A stretch of DNA of 7,152 bases from Mogibacterium sp. (GCA_017469325.1 JAFUGO010000121.1:1-7152), one strand, 5' to 3'. Counted from the stretch's first letter, positions 1 through 6,715 are shown. Notes: a model not told the origin generated them from the sequence alone. Numbers and translations are program-made.

Positions 1-39
1 GAAAACGGTATGAGCTGCGTCAATTTATTTATACATCGC

Positions 40-1098
40 CTATTGAGTGCGAGCACGGCGGATGCCGTACATGAGGATCGCGGCCGCATTCGAAGCGTTA
101 AGCGAGTTGATCTTTCCGAACATAGGGATCGAAAGCACAAAGTCGCACTTCTCTTTTACGAGGCGGCCGACGCCCTTGCCCTCATTGCCGATAACCATGG
201 CGATAGGGCCAGTAAGGTTTGCCTCGTAGTAGGTCTCGCCGTCCATGTCGGCCGCGCCTACCCAGACGCCGCGCGCCTGCATGTCTTCTATAGCGCGGGC
301 GAGGTTGGTCACCTGGGCTACAGGCATGGTCTCAACGGCGCCGGCGGCAGACAGTGCAACTGTCTGGGTCAAAGAGGCGCTGCGCCTCTTTGGGATCACG
401 ATGCCGTGAGCGCCGGCGCATTCGGCCGTACGGATTATGGCGCCCAGGTTATGCGGATCGGATATCTCGTCCAGGATAATAATGAAAGGGTCTTCTCCCG
501 ATTCCTCTGCCCTGGCAAAGATATCTTCCACTTCCGCGTACTTATATTCACTCACCTTTGCGACGACGCCCTGGTGTTTCACTCCCGGTGCCATCGCATC
601 TATCTTTTCCTTTGGAACGAAATCGATGATAACGCCCTGCTCTTTCGCAAGGGCTACTATCTTGGATACAGAGCCCTCGGCGCCGTCCGCGATGAATATC
701 CTCTCGACATCGCGGTCCCCGTTCAGCACCTCGACTACGGGGTTGCGGCCTGCGACTACCTGCAGGCCGTCGGCGCCGACAGTTTCCCGTCTTTCTTCGC
801 CGTAGCCCTCTTCATAGCCGAAGTCAGCCAGAAGGCTTCTCTTTACTTCCATTTCACTTCTGTCCTTATAGCTGCCGCGCATGGCCCTGCCGGCAGAGCT
901 CCTGCCCTGGCCTGATCTGCCGCCTGCGGCTCCGCTCTTGCGCGCGCCTGCAGAAGCGCTCCTCTTAGCGCCGCTCCTTCCTGTGCTTTTAGGTTCGTAT
1001 TCATAGCCGTCACCATAGTCGCGGCGGTTCTTGCCGCCCCTCTTTGGCGCGCCCTTCCTTGTCTTATCCGTAAATCTCTTGTTATCTCTCTTGCTCAT
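40..1098 (-). CDS. rlmB: 23S rRNA (guanosine-2'-O-)-methyltransferase RlmB/TrmH-family (SpoU)
   Basis: A SPOUT-class methyltransferase that transfers a methyl group from S-adenosylmethionine to a ribose 2'-OH; RlmB targets a conserved guanosine in 23S rRNA. The 352-residue product has a substrate-binding domain at about 113-190, starting at the GRNPVVEVL segment, then the three TrmH motifs: NLGAIIRTAE (217-226) with the catalytic-type Arg223, GNEGKGV (304-310), and PMFGKINSLNAS (325-336), which forms the trefoil-knot cofactor pocket. Residues 1 to about 110 are a basic tail rich in Arg, Lys, Gly and Ser with no recognisable domain, much longer than in E. coli RlmB. The start is fixed by an AAAGGAG site six bases upstream. 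It is the last visible gene of the operon, 26 bp after folA. The family is certain; the exact target (RlmB versus another TrmH-like enzyme) follows from the Firmicutes neighbourhood with cysS and mrnC. Confidence 0.93.
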   Translation of the reverse strand: MSKRDNKRFTDKTRKGAPKRGGKNRRDYGDGYEYEPKSTGRSGAKRSASAGARKSGAAGGRSGQGRSSAGRAMRGSYKDRSEMEVKRSLLADFGYEEGYGEERRETVGADGLQVVAGRNPVVEVLNGDRDVERIFIADGAEGSVSKIVALAKEQGVIIDFVPKEKIDAMAPGVKHQGVVAKVSEYKYAEVEDIFARAEESGEDPFIIILDEISDPHNLGAIIRTAECAGAHGIVIPKRRSASLTQTVALSAAGAVETMPVAQVTNLARAIEDMQARGVWVGAADMDGETYYEANLTGPIAMVIGNEGKGVGRLVKEKCDFVLSIPMFGKINSLNASNAAAILMYGIRRARTQ

Positions 1099-1124
1099 CT
1101 TTCGCTCCTTTGCGGATCTCCTCT

Positions 1125-1616
1125 TTACTTCACCTTTTCATACACGACAAAGCGGAAGGTTATGCCGTTCTCGGTAACGGGATCGCTTTCCGATACGATC
1201 TTAAACCCCGGGTCCTCATCAAAGTTGGTGATGAAGGTGTCTGCGTTCAGGTCGGCGTCCATCTTGGTCACATACAGCCTGTCGCACATCTTATAGAATT
1301 TGTTGTACAGTGTGGCGCCGCCGATCAGAAAGACGTCATCGGGCTCGTACTCCGAGAGCTTCTCCCAGAGCTCGTCCTCGGTATTGACCGTGATGCAGCG
1401 CTCCGCCTCAAAGTCCGGATTAGAAGTGAGCACGTAGTTGATGCGCTTAGGAAGTCCGCGCCTGCCCGGCATCGACTCGAGCGTGCGGCGTCCCATGACG
1501 ACCACCTTGTCCATGGTGTGCTCTTTGAAGTATTTCATATCTGTAGGTATCGAGGCCAGCAGCCCGTTGTCGCGGCCTATTCCCCATTTTTTATCTGCTG
1601 CTACTATGAGATTCAT
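1125..1616 (-). CDS. folA: Dihydrofolate reductase
   Basis: Reduces dihydrofolate to tetrahydrofolate with NADPH in the cytoplasm, restoring the cofactor consumed by thymidylate synthase, whose gene lies three genes upstream in the same run. The 163-residue product has normal DHFR length. It shows the N-terminal strand MNLIVAADKKWGIG, the active-site acid Asp26 in IPTDMKYF, the NADPH-binding VVMGRRTLES (39-48), the IGGATLY loop (98-104) and the VTKMDADLNADTF segment (116-128). The usual LPW motif before the catalytic acid reads LLA here, so the conserved Trp is absent; from memory this resembles a clostridial DHFR subtype. The start is supported by GGAGG four bases upstream (1621-1625). It follows pgeF by 33 bp and precedes rlmB by 26 bp, consistent with co-transcription. 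Confidence 0.96.
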   Translation of the reverse strand: MNLIVAADKKWGIGRDNGLLASIPTDMKYFKEHTMDKVVVMGRRTLESMPGRRGLPKRINYVLTSNPDFEAERCITVNTEDELWEKLSEYEPDDVFLIGGATLYNKFYKMCDRLYVTKMDADLNADTFITNFDEDPGFKIVSESDPVTENGITFRFVVYEKVK

Positions 1617-1649
1617 TTATCCTCCATCATCCTGACTATACGGCGTCCG

Positions 1650-2651
1650 CTACAGCTCCTGGCCGAAGCGGTTCACCATCATAGCCACCTGCTCGTTCTC
1701 CATCTTTCCGGCGCGGTACGAATAGAAAGTATCGGTGTTGCACATCGTGCATACATTCGATACGGCTATGTGATCTGCCGGGATCCCGGCCCGCAAAAGC
1801 GTTATGAGGTTTGCCTCTCTCAGGTCGAGATGATACTTGCCTTCCGCATCTTTCGGCTGTCCGTCGTTATTGAGCGGAGCGTCAGCATCACCAGCCGGGG
1901 CCTCGCCGGCTGACCGCATCTTCTCTTCCTTTGCCCGGGCAAATGCTTCGCTCTCGGCACCCGGAGCGTAACGCTTCAGTATCCGGTCTGCGTCATCCCT
2001 GCCCCACTGAACGGCGAACATGTCGTACACCTCGTCGCCCATCTCGTAGCAGTCTCTGCACACTCCCGGACCTATCGCCGCATACATATCCGACGGATCG
2101 CATCCGAACCTTACGGTCATCTGGGCTATGGCGACCTGCGGGATCTTCCCGAGCGTTCCCTTCCATCCGGCATGGACCAGCCCAACGCACCCGCGGACCG
2201 GATCCGCGATGTACACAGGCGGGCAGTCTCCTCCGAACGCCGTCAGAAGCGCTCCCGGGATATCTGTCACGATCCCGTCAACATACTGCCTGTACAGTGC
2301 AAAATTACCGACGGTCGCGACTCCAAGGTCAGCCTCCGAAACAGCGACATGCACATAATTCGTGTGCTTCTGATCCGTGACCAGCTCCATGGAAAGATCC
2401 GATCCAAGCTGATGCGCAAGTTTGTCACGGTTGGCGCGGCATACAGGCGAGGCTTCCTCAAGAACATCGGTCTTCATCACCGCCATCCGGATGCCCTTCA
2501 CGCCCTTGCCGCTCCCGGCATCGTAGCTAAGATACCTCGTGCTGTACAGGTTCGGGATGCCGAGTCTGTCAAGCATATCTACCGAGATATACGGGACCGC
2601 ATCAGTGTGCTGGTTGAATATTCTGTTGTCGTCAGAGAATCTTATCTTCAT
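1650..2651 (-). CDS. pgeF: Peptidoglycan editing factor PgeF / multicopper-polyphenol-oxidase-like (YfiH/YlmD) protein
   Basis: Member of the YfiH/YlmD (DUF152, 'laccase domain') family. E. coli PgeF prevents misincorporation of L-Ser for L-Ala in cell-wall precursors; other members have been reported as purine nucleoside-active or phenol-oxidising enzymes, so the exact reaction here is inferred. The metal-site residues are all present: His96 in DQKHTNYVHV, Cys143 in FGGDCPPV and His160 in VHAGWKGT. Also present are the DGIVTD segment (125-130), AIGPGVCRDCYE (192-203), HLDLREAN (274-281) and the C-terminal CTMCNTDTFYSYR (301-313). At 333 residues it is longer than the usual 240-280. Much of the excess is a charged, Ala/Glu/Asp-rich stretch at about 229-272, likely a disordered loop before the HLDLREAN strand, plus some N-terminal sequence. 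The start is six bases after the mrnC stop, with AAGG just upstream, suggesting translational coupling. Confidence 0.9.
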   Translation of the reverse strand: MKIRFSDDNRIFNQHTDAVPYISVDMLDRLGIPNLYSTRYLSYDAGSGKGVKGIRMAVMKTDVLEEASPVCRANRDKLAHQLGSDLSMELVTDQKHTNYVHVAVSEADLGVATVGNFALYRQYVDGIVTDIPGALLTAFGGDCPPVYIADPVRGCVGLVHAGWKGTLGKIPQVAIAQMTVRFGCDPSDMYAAIGPGVCRDCYEMGDEVYDMFAVQWGRDDADRILKRYAPGAESEAFARAKEEKMRSAGEAPAGDADAPLNNDGQPKDAEGKYHLDLREANLITLLRAGIPADHIAVSNVCTMCNTDTFYSYRAGKMENEQVAMMVNRFGQEL

Positions 2652-2657
2652 ACGCCT

Positions 2658-3092
2658 TCAGGCCTGTTTTGCCGGGGAATCCTTCCCGTTCATTTTGGAG
2701 TATGCGTCGACTATGCGGACGGCTTCGGCCGCGATCTCGCGGAGCCTCTCCCTCTCGTCAGAGAGGTAGAGGAAGCCCAGCAGGGCTTCGAAGCCGGTCG
2801 CGATCTTGTACTCGCGCGGGTCCGCGTTCTGCGGTCTCGACATGGAGCGGTGGTTCCTCGCCATCTTATATACATGCTCCTCCTCTTCAGTCAGAAAGCC
2901 TTCGGCTATCATGGCCTTCGCAGCCTTAGCCTGGCCTGCCGCGGACACATATCTGACGGCCGTGTGATGCGCTCTGCCCGCGTCGCCCGGTTTCTCCATC
3001 ACTATCTTCTCACGCACGATTACCTCAAAGACCGCGTCTCCGAGGTATGCAAGCGTGCTGCTGTTCATTCTTTTGATCTTTTCTTTTTCCAT
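2658..3092 (-). CDS. mrnC: Mini-ribonuclease III (23S rRNA maturation)
   Basis: RNase III-like endonuclease lacking the double-stranded-RNA-binding domain; in B. subtilis it trims the ends of 23S rRNA precursor. The product is the catalytic domain only (144 residues from the chosen start). It has the RNase III signature LAYLGDAVFEVIVRE (14-28) with catalytic Asp19, and TGFEALLGFLYL (99-110) with catalytic Glu102. The FLTEEEEHVYKMARN helix (66-80) and the ADPREYKIATG segment (90-100) are typical of Mini-III. The reading frame is open back to an ATG at 3134, but that 14-residue extension would be encoded across a strong hairpin and has no family counterpart. I therefore prefer ATG 3092, which has only a weak upstream CGGTA; ATG 3068 is a third option. 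In B. subtilis this gene directly follows cysS; here thyA is inserted between them. It abuts pgeF with a 6-bp gap. Confidence 0.92.
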   Translation of the reverse strand: MEKEKIKRMNSSTLAYLGDAVFEVIVREKIVMEKPGDAGRAHHTAVRYVSAAGQAKAAKAMIAEGFLTEEEEHVYKMARNHRSMSRPQNADPREYKIATGFEALLGFLYLSDERERLREIAAEAVRIVDAYSKMNGKDSPAKQA

Positions 3093-3103
3093 AATACCGA
3101 CTG

Positions 3104-3128
3104 CAGCCGCACCCATAAGATGCGGCTG
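3104..3128 (-). promoter_or_regulatory. Strong hairpin between thyA stop and mrnC start
   Basis: On the minus strand, CAGCCGCATC (3128-3119) pairs with GGTGCGGCTG (3113-3104), giving a 10-bp stem with one G-U pair and a five-base loop (TTATG). The plus-strand version has an A-C mismatch at that pair, so the structure fits minus-strand RNA better. No U-run follows on the minus strand, so it is not a standard terminator. It sits 20 to 56 bp downstream of the thyA stop and 11 bp before the preferred mrnC start. It could be an mRNA processing or stability element, or an attenuating structure; this is inference. Confidence 0.55.
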
Positions 3129-3147
3129 TCTCATTCTTTACATCATT

Positions 3148-3978
3148 CTAAATCGCTACAGGTATATTGCGGATCTGCTCGCCGTGCTGATAATTCTCTA
3201 CCTTTATGTCATCGGTAGTGAACGAGTAAAAGTCCTTCACGTCAGGATTCAGCGTGACCTTAGGAGCAGGATACTGCGGCCTTTTGATCAGCTCCCTGAT
3301 GATCGGAACATGGCGGTCATAGATGTGCGCATCGGAGATCACGTGCACCAGCTCGCCGGCCTTGAGATCCGACACCTGCGCCATCATCATCAGAAGCATC
3401 GCGTACTGCACAACGTTCCAGTTGTTCGCCGCCAGCACATCCTGCGATCTCTGGTTCAGAATACCGTTCAGCGTATCTCCCTTGACGTTGAACGTCATCG
3501 AATACGCGCACGGCTCGAGCCTCATCTCTGAAAGATCCTCGAAGTTGTACAGGTTGGTCATGATGCGGCGGCTGTAGCGGTCGTTCTTGAGACACCACAG
3601 TACGTTGTCCACCTGGTCCATCTCGCCCTGCTTGAACTTATACTTCTTTGCCATCTGGTATCCGTAGGCCTTTCCTATGGTACCGTTCTCATCTGCCCAT
3701 TCATCCCAGACATGCGCCTTGAGGTCTTCAAGGCGGTTGGACTTCCTCTGCCAGATCCACAGCATCTCATCTGTCGCCAGCTTGATCGCGGTCGGCCTCA
3801 GCGTGAGCGCCGGGAACTCCTCTGACAGGTCGTATCTGTTCACGACTCCGAAGTTCTTTATGGTGTGCGCGGGAGTGCCGTCCTCCCAGTGCGGACGAAC
3901 CGGCATGCCTTCCGTGCTGAACCCGTTGTCGAGGATGTCCTGACACATATTAACGAATAATTGATCTGCTCTGCTCAT
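3148..3978 (-). CDS. thyA: Thymidylate synthase (divergent ThyA family)
   Basis: Methylates dUMP to dTMP using methylenetetrahydrofolate, releasing dihydrofolate that the co-encoded DHFR can recycle. Family landmarks in the 276-residue product (numbering from ATG 3978) are WDEWADENGTIGKAYGYQ (about 91-108), the SRRIM phosphate-binding segment (136-140), the nucleophile Cys157 in LEPCAYS, QRSQDV (176-181), the Asn of the WNVVQYA helix, DAHIYDRH (216-223) and the classical C-terminus PVAI. The residue after the catalytic Cys is Ala, where E. coli-type enzymes have His, and the N-terminal DRTGTGT-like loop is not recognisable, so this is a divergent branch. The frame is open to a GTG at 3993, but ATG 3978 (MSRADQ) is preferred: GGAAA lies seven bases upstream, whereas the GTG has no binding site. 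Spacing is 56 bp after cysS and 55 bp before mrnC. Confidence 0.94.
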   Translation of the reverse strand: MSRADQLFVNMCQDILDNGFSTEGMPVRPHWEDGTPAHTIKNFGVVNRYDLSEEFPALTLRPTAIKLATDEMLWIWQRKSNRLEDLKAHVWDEWADENGTIGKAYGYQMAKKYKFKQGEMDQVDNVLWCLKNDRYSRRIMTNLYNFEDLSEMRLEPCAYSMTFNVKGDTLNGILNQRSQDVLAANNWNVVQYAMLLMMMAQVSDLKAGELVHVISDAHIYDRHVPIIRELIKRPQYPAPKVTLNPDVKDFYSFTTDDIKVENYQHGEQIRNIPVAI

Positions 3979-3995
3979 AATATTTCCAAACACTG

Positions 3996-4021
3996 ACGCC
4001 GGAGGGAATTGCCGCCGGCGC
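3996..4021 (-). promoter_or_regulatory. GC-rich hairpin in the cysS-thyA intergenic region
   Basis: On the minus strand GCGCCGG (4021-4015) pairs with CCGGCGT (4002-3996), a 7-bp stem with a terminal G-U pair around a 12-base loop. It lies between the cysS stop and the thyA ATG. The sequence after it is AT-rich but not a U-run, so a rho-independent terminator is doubtful. It may be a partial terminator, an mRNA stabiliser or a processing site separating cysS from the downstream genes. Only the pairing itself is seen in the sequence. Confidence 0.4.
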
Positions 4022-4034
4022 TGCTCACTGTCGA

Positions 4035-5435
4035 TCAGTTGCGAATTACCTGTACGCCCTGCGGTGTATCCTTGAGCGTGATGCCCATGGCTGCGAGCTG
4101 ATCTCTGATCTCATCAGCGCGAGCCCAGTTCTTCTCTTTACGGGCAGCCTGTCTCTCATCGATCAGTGCCTGGATGTCGTCTCCGAGGCCTTCCTCTTCA
4201 TCGCTGCCGCCAAAGATGCCCAGCACATCGGTCAGCTCTTTGATCCTTGCAAGAGCCTCCTTTGCATAAGTCCTGGACGATCCATCCTTTACCGCCAGGT
4301 TGATATCCGACACCAGCTCGAATATGGCCGCGATGCCGTCTGCGGTGTTGAGGTCGTCATCCATGACCTCGATGAACTTTTCTTTGTGCTTGTCGAGAGC
4401 CGCCAGCATCTCGGCCTCGTTCTCAAACGGCTCGTCGCTTCCGTTCTGAGCAAGGAACTCGAGCGTTTCGATCGCGGTCGCGATCCTGTCATAGCCCTGC
4501 TTCGACTGCTCCATCAGCGTATCCGAGAAGTTGATAGGGCTTCTGTAGTGACCGCTGAGCAGGAAGAATCTGATGACGTCTCCGCTGTACTGCTCGCGGA
4601 TGTCCCTTACGGTGAAGAAGTTGCCGAGCGATTTCGACATCTTCTTGCCGTCTACATTTATATATCCGTTGTGCATCCAGTAGTGCGCGAACGGAACTCC
4701 GTTGCACGCCTCTGACTGCGCGATCTCGTTTTCATGATGCGGGAATGTAAGGTCCTGCCCGCCTCCGTGGATGTCGATGGTCTCGCCGAGATGCTTCTTT
4801 GCCATGGTCGAGCACTCGATGTGCCAGCCCGGTCTTCCCATGCCCCAAGGCGATTCCCATGCGATCTCCGATTCCTCTTTGCGGGCCTTCCACAGCGCGA
4901 AGTCCAGCGGATCCTCCTTGACCTCACCGGTCGCGATACGTGCTCCGCTCTCAAGGTCATCGATGTTCTGGCCCGACAGCTTGCCGTACTCAGGGAACTT
5001 GCGTGTCGAATAATAGACGTCTCCGTCCGCCTCGTACGCGTAGCCCTTGTCGATCAGAGTCTGAACGAACGCGATGATCTCAGGAATGTGCTCCGAAACC
5101 TTCGGGTGAACGTCAGCCTTCAGTACATTGAGCGCCTCGGCGTCGTTGAAGTACTCCTTGATGTATTTCTCGGAGACCTCAGGTGCCGTGATGCCCTCTT
5201 CTTTGGCTCTGTTGATGATCTTGTCATCGACATCGGTGAAGTTCTGAACGAACTTGACTTCATATCCTCTGAATTTGAAGTAGCGTCTCAATGTATCGAA
5301 TACAACGAACGGGCGCGCATTTCCTATATGAAAAAAATTGTAGACCGTAGGTCCGCAAACATACATGCGCACTTTGCCCGGCTCGATAGGAATGAATTCT
5401 TCTTTTCTGTTTGTAAGTGTGTTATATACCTGCAT
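4035..5435 (-). CDS. cysS: Cysteinyl-tRNA synthetase
   Basis: Class I aminoacyl-tRNA synthetase that charges tRNA-Cys with cysteine using ATP. The 466-residue product is the normal family length. It has the zinc-site Cys27 in YVCGPTVYN, the HIGN form of the HIGH motif (36-39), zinc ligands Cys208 in WHIECS, and His234 with Glu238 in FPHHENEIAQ, and the KMSKS loop (265-269). The C-terminal helical anticodon-stem region ends in the ARADEIRDQLAAMGI-type segment (438-452) common to CysS. The frame extends upstream to 5486, but the true start is ATG 5435. An AGGAGGAG site ends two bases before that codon, the family normally begins there (MQVYNTLT), and the extra 17 residues would overlap the promoter. 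First gene of the housekeeping run; a promoter lies in the 78-bp gap behind the chr genes. Confidence 0.97.
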   Translation of the reverse strand: MQVYNTLTNRKEEFIPIEPGKVRMYVCGPTVYNFFHIGNARPFVVFDTLRRYFKFRGYEVKFVQNFTDVDDKIINRAKEEGITAPEVSEKYIKEYFNDAEALNVLKADVHPKVSEHIPEIIAFVQTLIDKGYAYEADGDVYYSTRKFPEYGKLSGQNIDDLESGARIATGEVKEDPLDFALWKARKEESEIAWESPWGMGRPGWHIECSTMAKKHLGETIDIHGGGQDLTFPHHENEIAQSEACNGVPFAHYWMHNGYINVDGKKMSKSLGNFFTVRDIREQYSGDVIRFFLLSGHYRSPINFSDTLMEQSKQGYDRIATAIETLEFLAQNGSDEPFENEAEMLAALDKHKEKFIEVMDDDLNTADGIAAIFELVSDINLAVKDGSSRTYAKEALARIKELTDVLGIFGGSDEEEGLGDDIQALIDERQAARKEKNWARADEIRDQLAAMGITLKDTPQGVQVIRN

Positions 5436-5437
5436 AA

Positions 5438-5445
5438 CTCCTCCT
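5438..5445 (-). promoter_or_regulatory. Ribosome binding site deciding the cysS start
   Basis: Minus-strand AGGAGGAG sits two bases before ATG 5435; its AGGAGG core has four-base spacing. It fixes the start of cysS well inside the longer open frame that runs to 5486. Confidence 0.85.
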
Positions 5446-5467
5446 GATTCCTTTTTCGTCAGAGTAG

Positions 5468-5496
5468 ATTTTACTATAAAAGGCAATCGTCTTCAA
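5468..5496 (-). promoter_or_regulatory. Predicted sigma-A promoter for cysS and downstream genes
   Basis: On the minus strand, TTGAAG (5496-5491, four of six matches to the -35 consensus) is followed after exactly 17 bp by TAAAAT (5473-5468, five of six matches to the -10). Transcription would begin near 5461, giving a leader of about 26 bases that contains the AGGAGGAG site. The leader is too short for a T-box or other riboswitch. The hexamer CGATTG occurs twice at a 10-bp interval (5499-5494 and 5489-5484) around the -35, possibly a regulator site. Confidence 0.65.
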
Positions 5497-5502
5497 TCGA
5501 TA

Positions 5503-5523
5503 CGGGGTTTTCGTCAGACCCCG
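5503..5523 (-). promoter_or_regulatory. Small hairpin over the second chr stop codon
   Basis: Minus-strand CGGGGT (5523-5518) can pair with ACCCCG (5508-5503) around a nine-base loop that contains the TGA stop of the second chr gene. No U-run follows, so termination is not demonstrated. If it acts at all, it would be a weak end signal between the transporter pair and the cysS promoter. Confidence 0.3.
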
Positions 5524-6122
5524 AGCACCGCTCCGATACAGCCCATAATTATGAGCACGATGAACGGGCTTTTTTTGTATTTTGTGATGAGGATCACCGT
5601 CGCGATGATGATCAGTACCGCCGTTATGTCCACCGGCAGTCCCAGAAATGCTCCCGCCGCTCCGGACGTTATGTCTGCTCCGAGCTTTGCCAGCAGCCCG
5701 CTTCCGAGCCTGCTCTCTCCGGCAATAGCCGGTGCGATCAGAGTGACCGCCGCAGCGCCTATGAGCCCCATGGTCGCAGGCCTTATGCCGTTGAGCGCGC
5801 CGTTCACGATCTTGCTTTCCCTGAACTTCTGAATCGTGCGCGCGACTATGCCGACTATTATGAATTCAGGCAGGATTACTCCGAGAGTGGCAACCGCCGA
5901 GCCTGCAATGCCCGCAGCCTCATATCCCACGTATGTGGCGGTGTTGACCGCCAAAGGCCCCGGAGTTATCTGTGAGATCGCCACTATGTTGGCGAACATC
6001 TCGCTGCTCATATCCATGAACGGCTGTATGCTGTCATAGATGAGCCTGACTATGGCAAGTCCGCCTCCGAAACCCAGCAGACCTACCTTTACAAAGCTGA
6101 TGAAGAGCTGCCAGAGTATCAT
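5514..6122 (-). CDS. chrA: ChrA-family transporter, second half-size subunit
   Basis: Single-domain member of the chromate ion transporter (CHR) family, an integral membrane protein of 202 residues with about six hydrophobic segments. Family motifs are FVKVGLLGFGGGLAI (10-24) near the N-terminus and QITPGPLAVNTATYVGY (51-67), followed by a GIAGSAVATLGVILPEF membrane segment (71-87). Short CHR proteins are usually encoded as adjacent pairs, as here, and are thought to work together with opposite membrane orientation. Its ATG overlaps the TGA of the upstream partner (ATGA), and a GGAGGT site lies eight bases before it, so the two are translationally linked. Chromate is the substrate known for characterised homologues; in an anaerobe another oxyanion or an unrelated solute is possible, and the sequence does not decide this. 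Confidence 0.9.
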   Translation of the reverse strand: MILWQLFISFVKVGLLGFGGGLAIVRLIYDSIQPFMDMSSEMFANIVAISQITPGPLAVNTATYVGYEAAGIAGSAVATLGVILPEFIIVGIVARTIQKFRESKIVNGALNGIRPATMGLIGAAAVTLIAPAIAGESRLGSGLLAKLGADITSGAAGAFLGLPVDITAVLIIIATVILITKYKKSPFIVLIIMGCIGAVLGV

Positions 6123-6706
6123 TCGGACTCACCTCCCTCTTCAACTAAGCGGCTTTCTGCGGCCGCGGCTTTCTTTCCGCCGACCACCGCGCTCGCGATC
6201 CCGAGCAGAAGGAATATGAGTATCACGTATGCCGTATTTATATTCAGCACGGCTATCATTATGAAGCTTGCGGCCGCGGCCAGTATGGTCCACTTGCCTT
6301 TGAACACAGCACCTGACAGCTGAATAATGGAAACCACAATAAGCCCCAGAGCCGCGGCCCTGAGTCCGGCCATCGCTCCCATCACGGCACCGTTGCCGCC
6401 CAGCGCCGTAATTCCGTTGGCTATAATGAGTATGAGAACGAACGAAGGGATCGTGACTCCGAGCGCGGACACGACCGATCCGGCGAGTCCCTTCTTCTTA
6501 TATCCCACATACGTGGCCATATTGATCGCCACTACGCCCGGCAGGCTCTGGCATACCGCCACTATGTCAACAAACTCCTCTTCCGTGAACCACTTCTTAT
6601 CATTTATAAGTGTGTTCTGCAGAAGCGGGAGCATGGCAATGCCGCCGCCTATAGTAAAGGCGCCGAGTTTGAAAAATACTACGAATAATTCTGCCAGCAT
6701 ACTCAT
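6119..6706 (-). CDS. chrA: ChrA-family transporter, first half-size subunit
   Basis: Single-domain CHR-family membrane protein of 195 residues. Motifs are FFKLGAFTIGGGIAMLPLL (11-29), QSLPGVVAINMATYVGY (53-69) and GLAGSVVSALGVTIPSF (73-89), followed by further hydrophobic stretches at about 90-102, 113-130 and 140-178. A charged tail rich in Ala, Glu and Gly ends the protein. It pairs with the overlapping downstream CHR gene. Two in-frame starts are possible, ATG 6706 and ATG 6700 (MSM); neither has a visible Shine-Dalgarno sequence, unlike the other genes here. A TATAAT box ends only nine bases upstream of ATG 6706, which would make the transcript nearly leaderless. The family is clear; the transported ion is not established. 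Confidence 0.9.
   Translation of the reverse strand: MSMLAELFVVFFKLGAFTIGGGIAMLPLLQNTLINDKKWFTEEEFVDIVAVCQSLPGVVAINMATYVGYKKKGLAGSVVSALGVTIPSFVLILIIANGITALGGNGAVMGAMAGLRAAALGLIVVSIIQLSGAVFKGKWTILAAAASFIMIAVLNINTAYVILIFLLLGIASAVVGGKKAAAAESRLVEEGGESE
6131..6136 (-). promoter_or_regulatory. Ribosome binding site of the second chr gene
   Basis: Minus-strand GGAGGT within the 3' end of the first chr gene, eight bases before ATG 6122. It supports that start and coupled translation of the pair. Confidence 0.75.
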
Positions 6707-6715
6707 AACGGCTCT

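Noticed and set aside
1..39. Promoter or gene start downstream of rlmB
   Set aside because: Minus-strand TTGACG at 23-18 resembles a -35 box, but the matching -10 would lie outside the window; the only ATG here meets a stop after three codons.
10..915. 301-codon plus-strand frame
   Set aside because: It lies antisense to the clear rlmB gene, has no recognisable domain and has no binding site; it is a by-product of GC-rich codon use.
3104..3140. Plus-strand rho-independent terminator
   Set aside because: The hairpin is followed on the plus strand by a mixed pyrimidine stretch rather than a U-run, and there is no plus-strand gene to terminate.
2172..3218. 348-codon plus-strand frame
   Set aside because: It is antisense to pgeF, mrnC and the end of thyA, all with strong family motifs, and has no domain of its own.
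5436..5513. T-box or other riboswitch ahead of cysS
   Set aside because: The whole gap is 78 bp and the predicted leader is about 26 bases, too short for a T-box; no conserved T-box sequence is seen.
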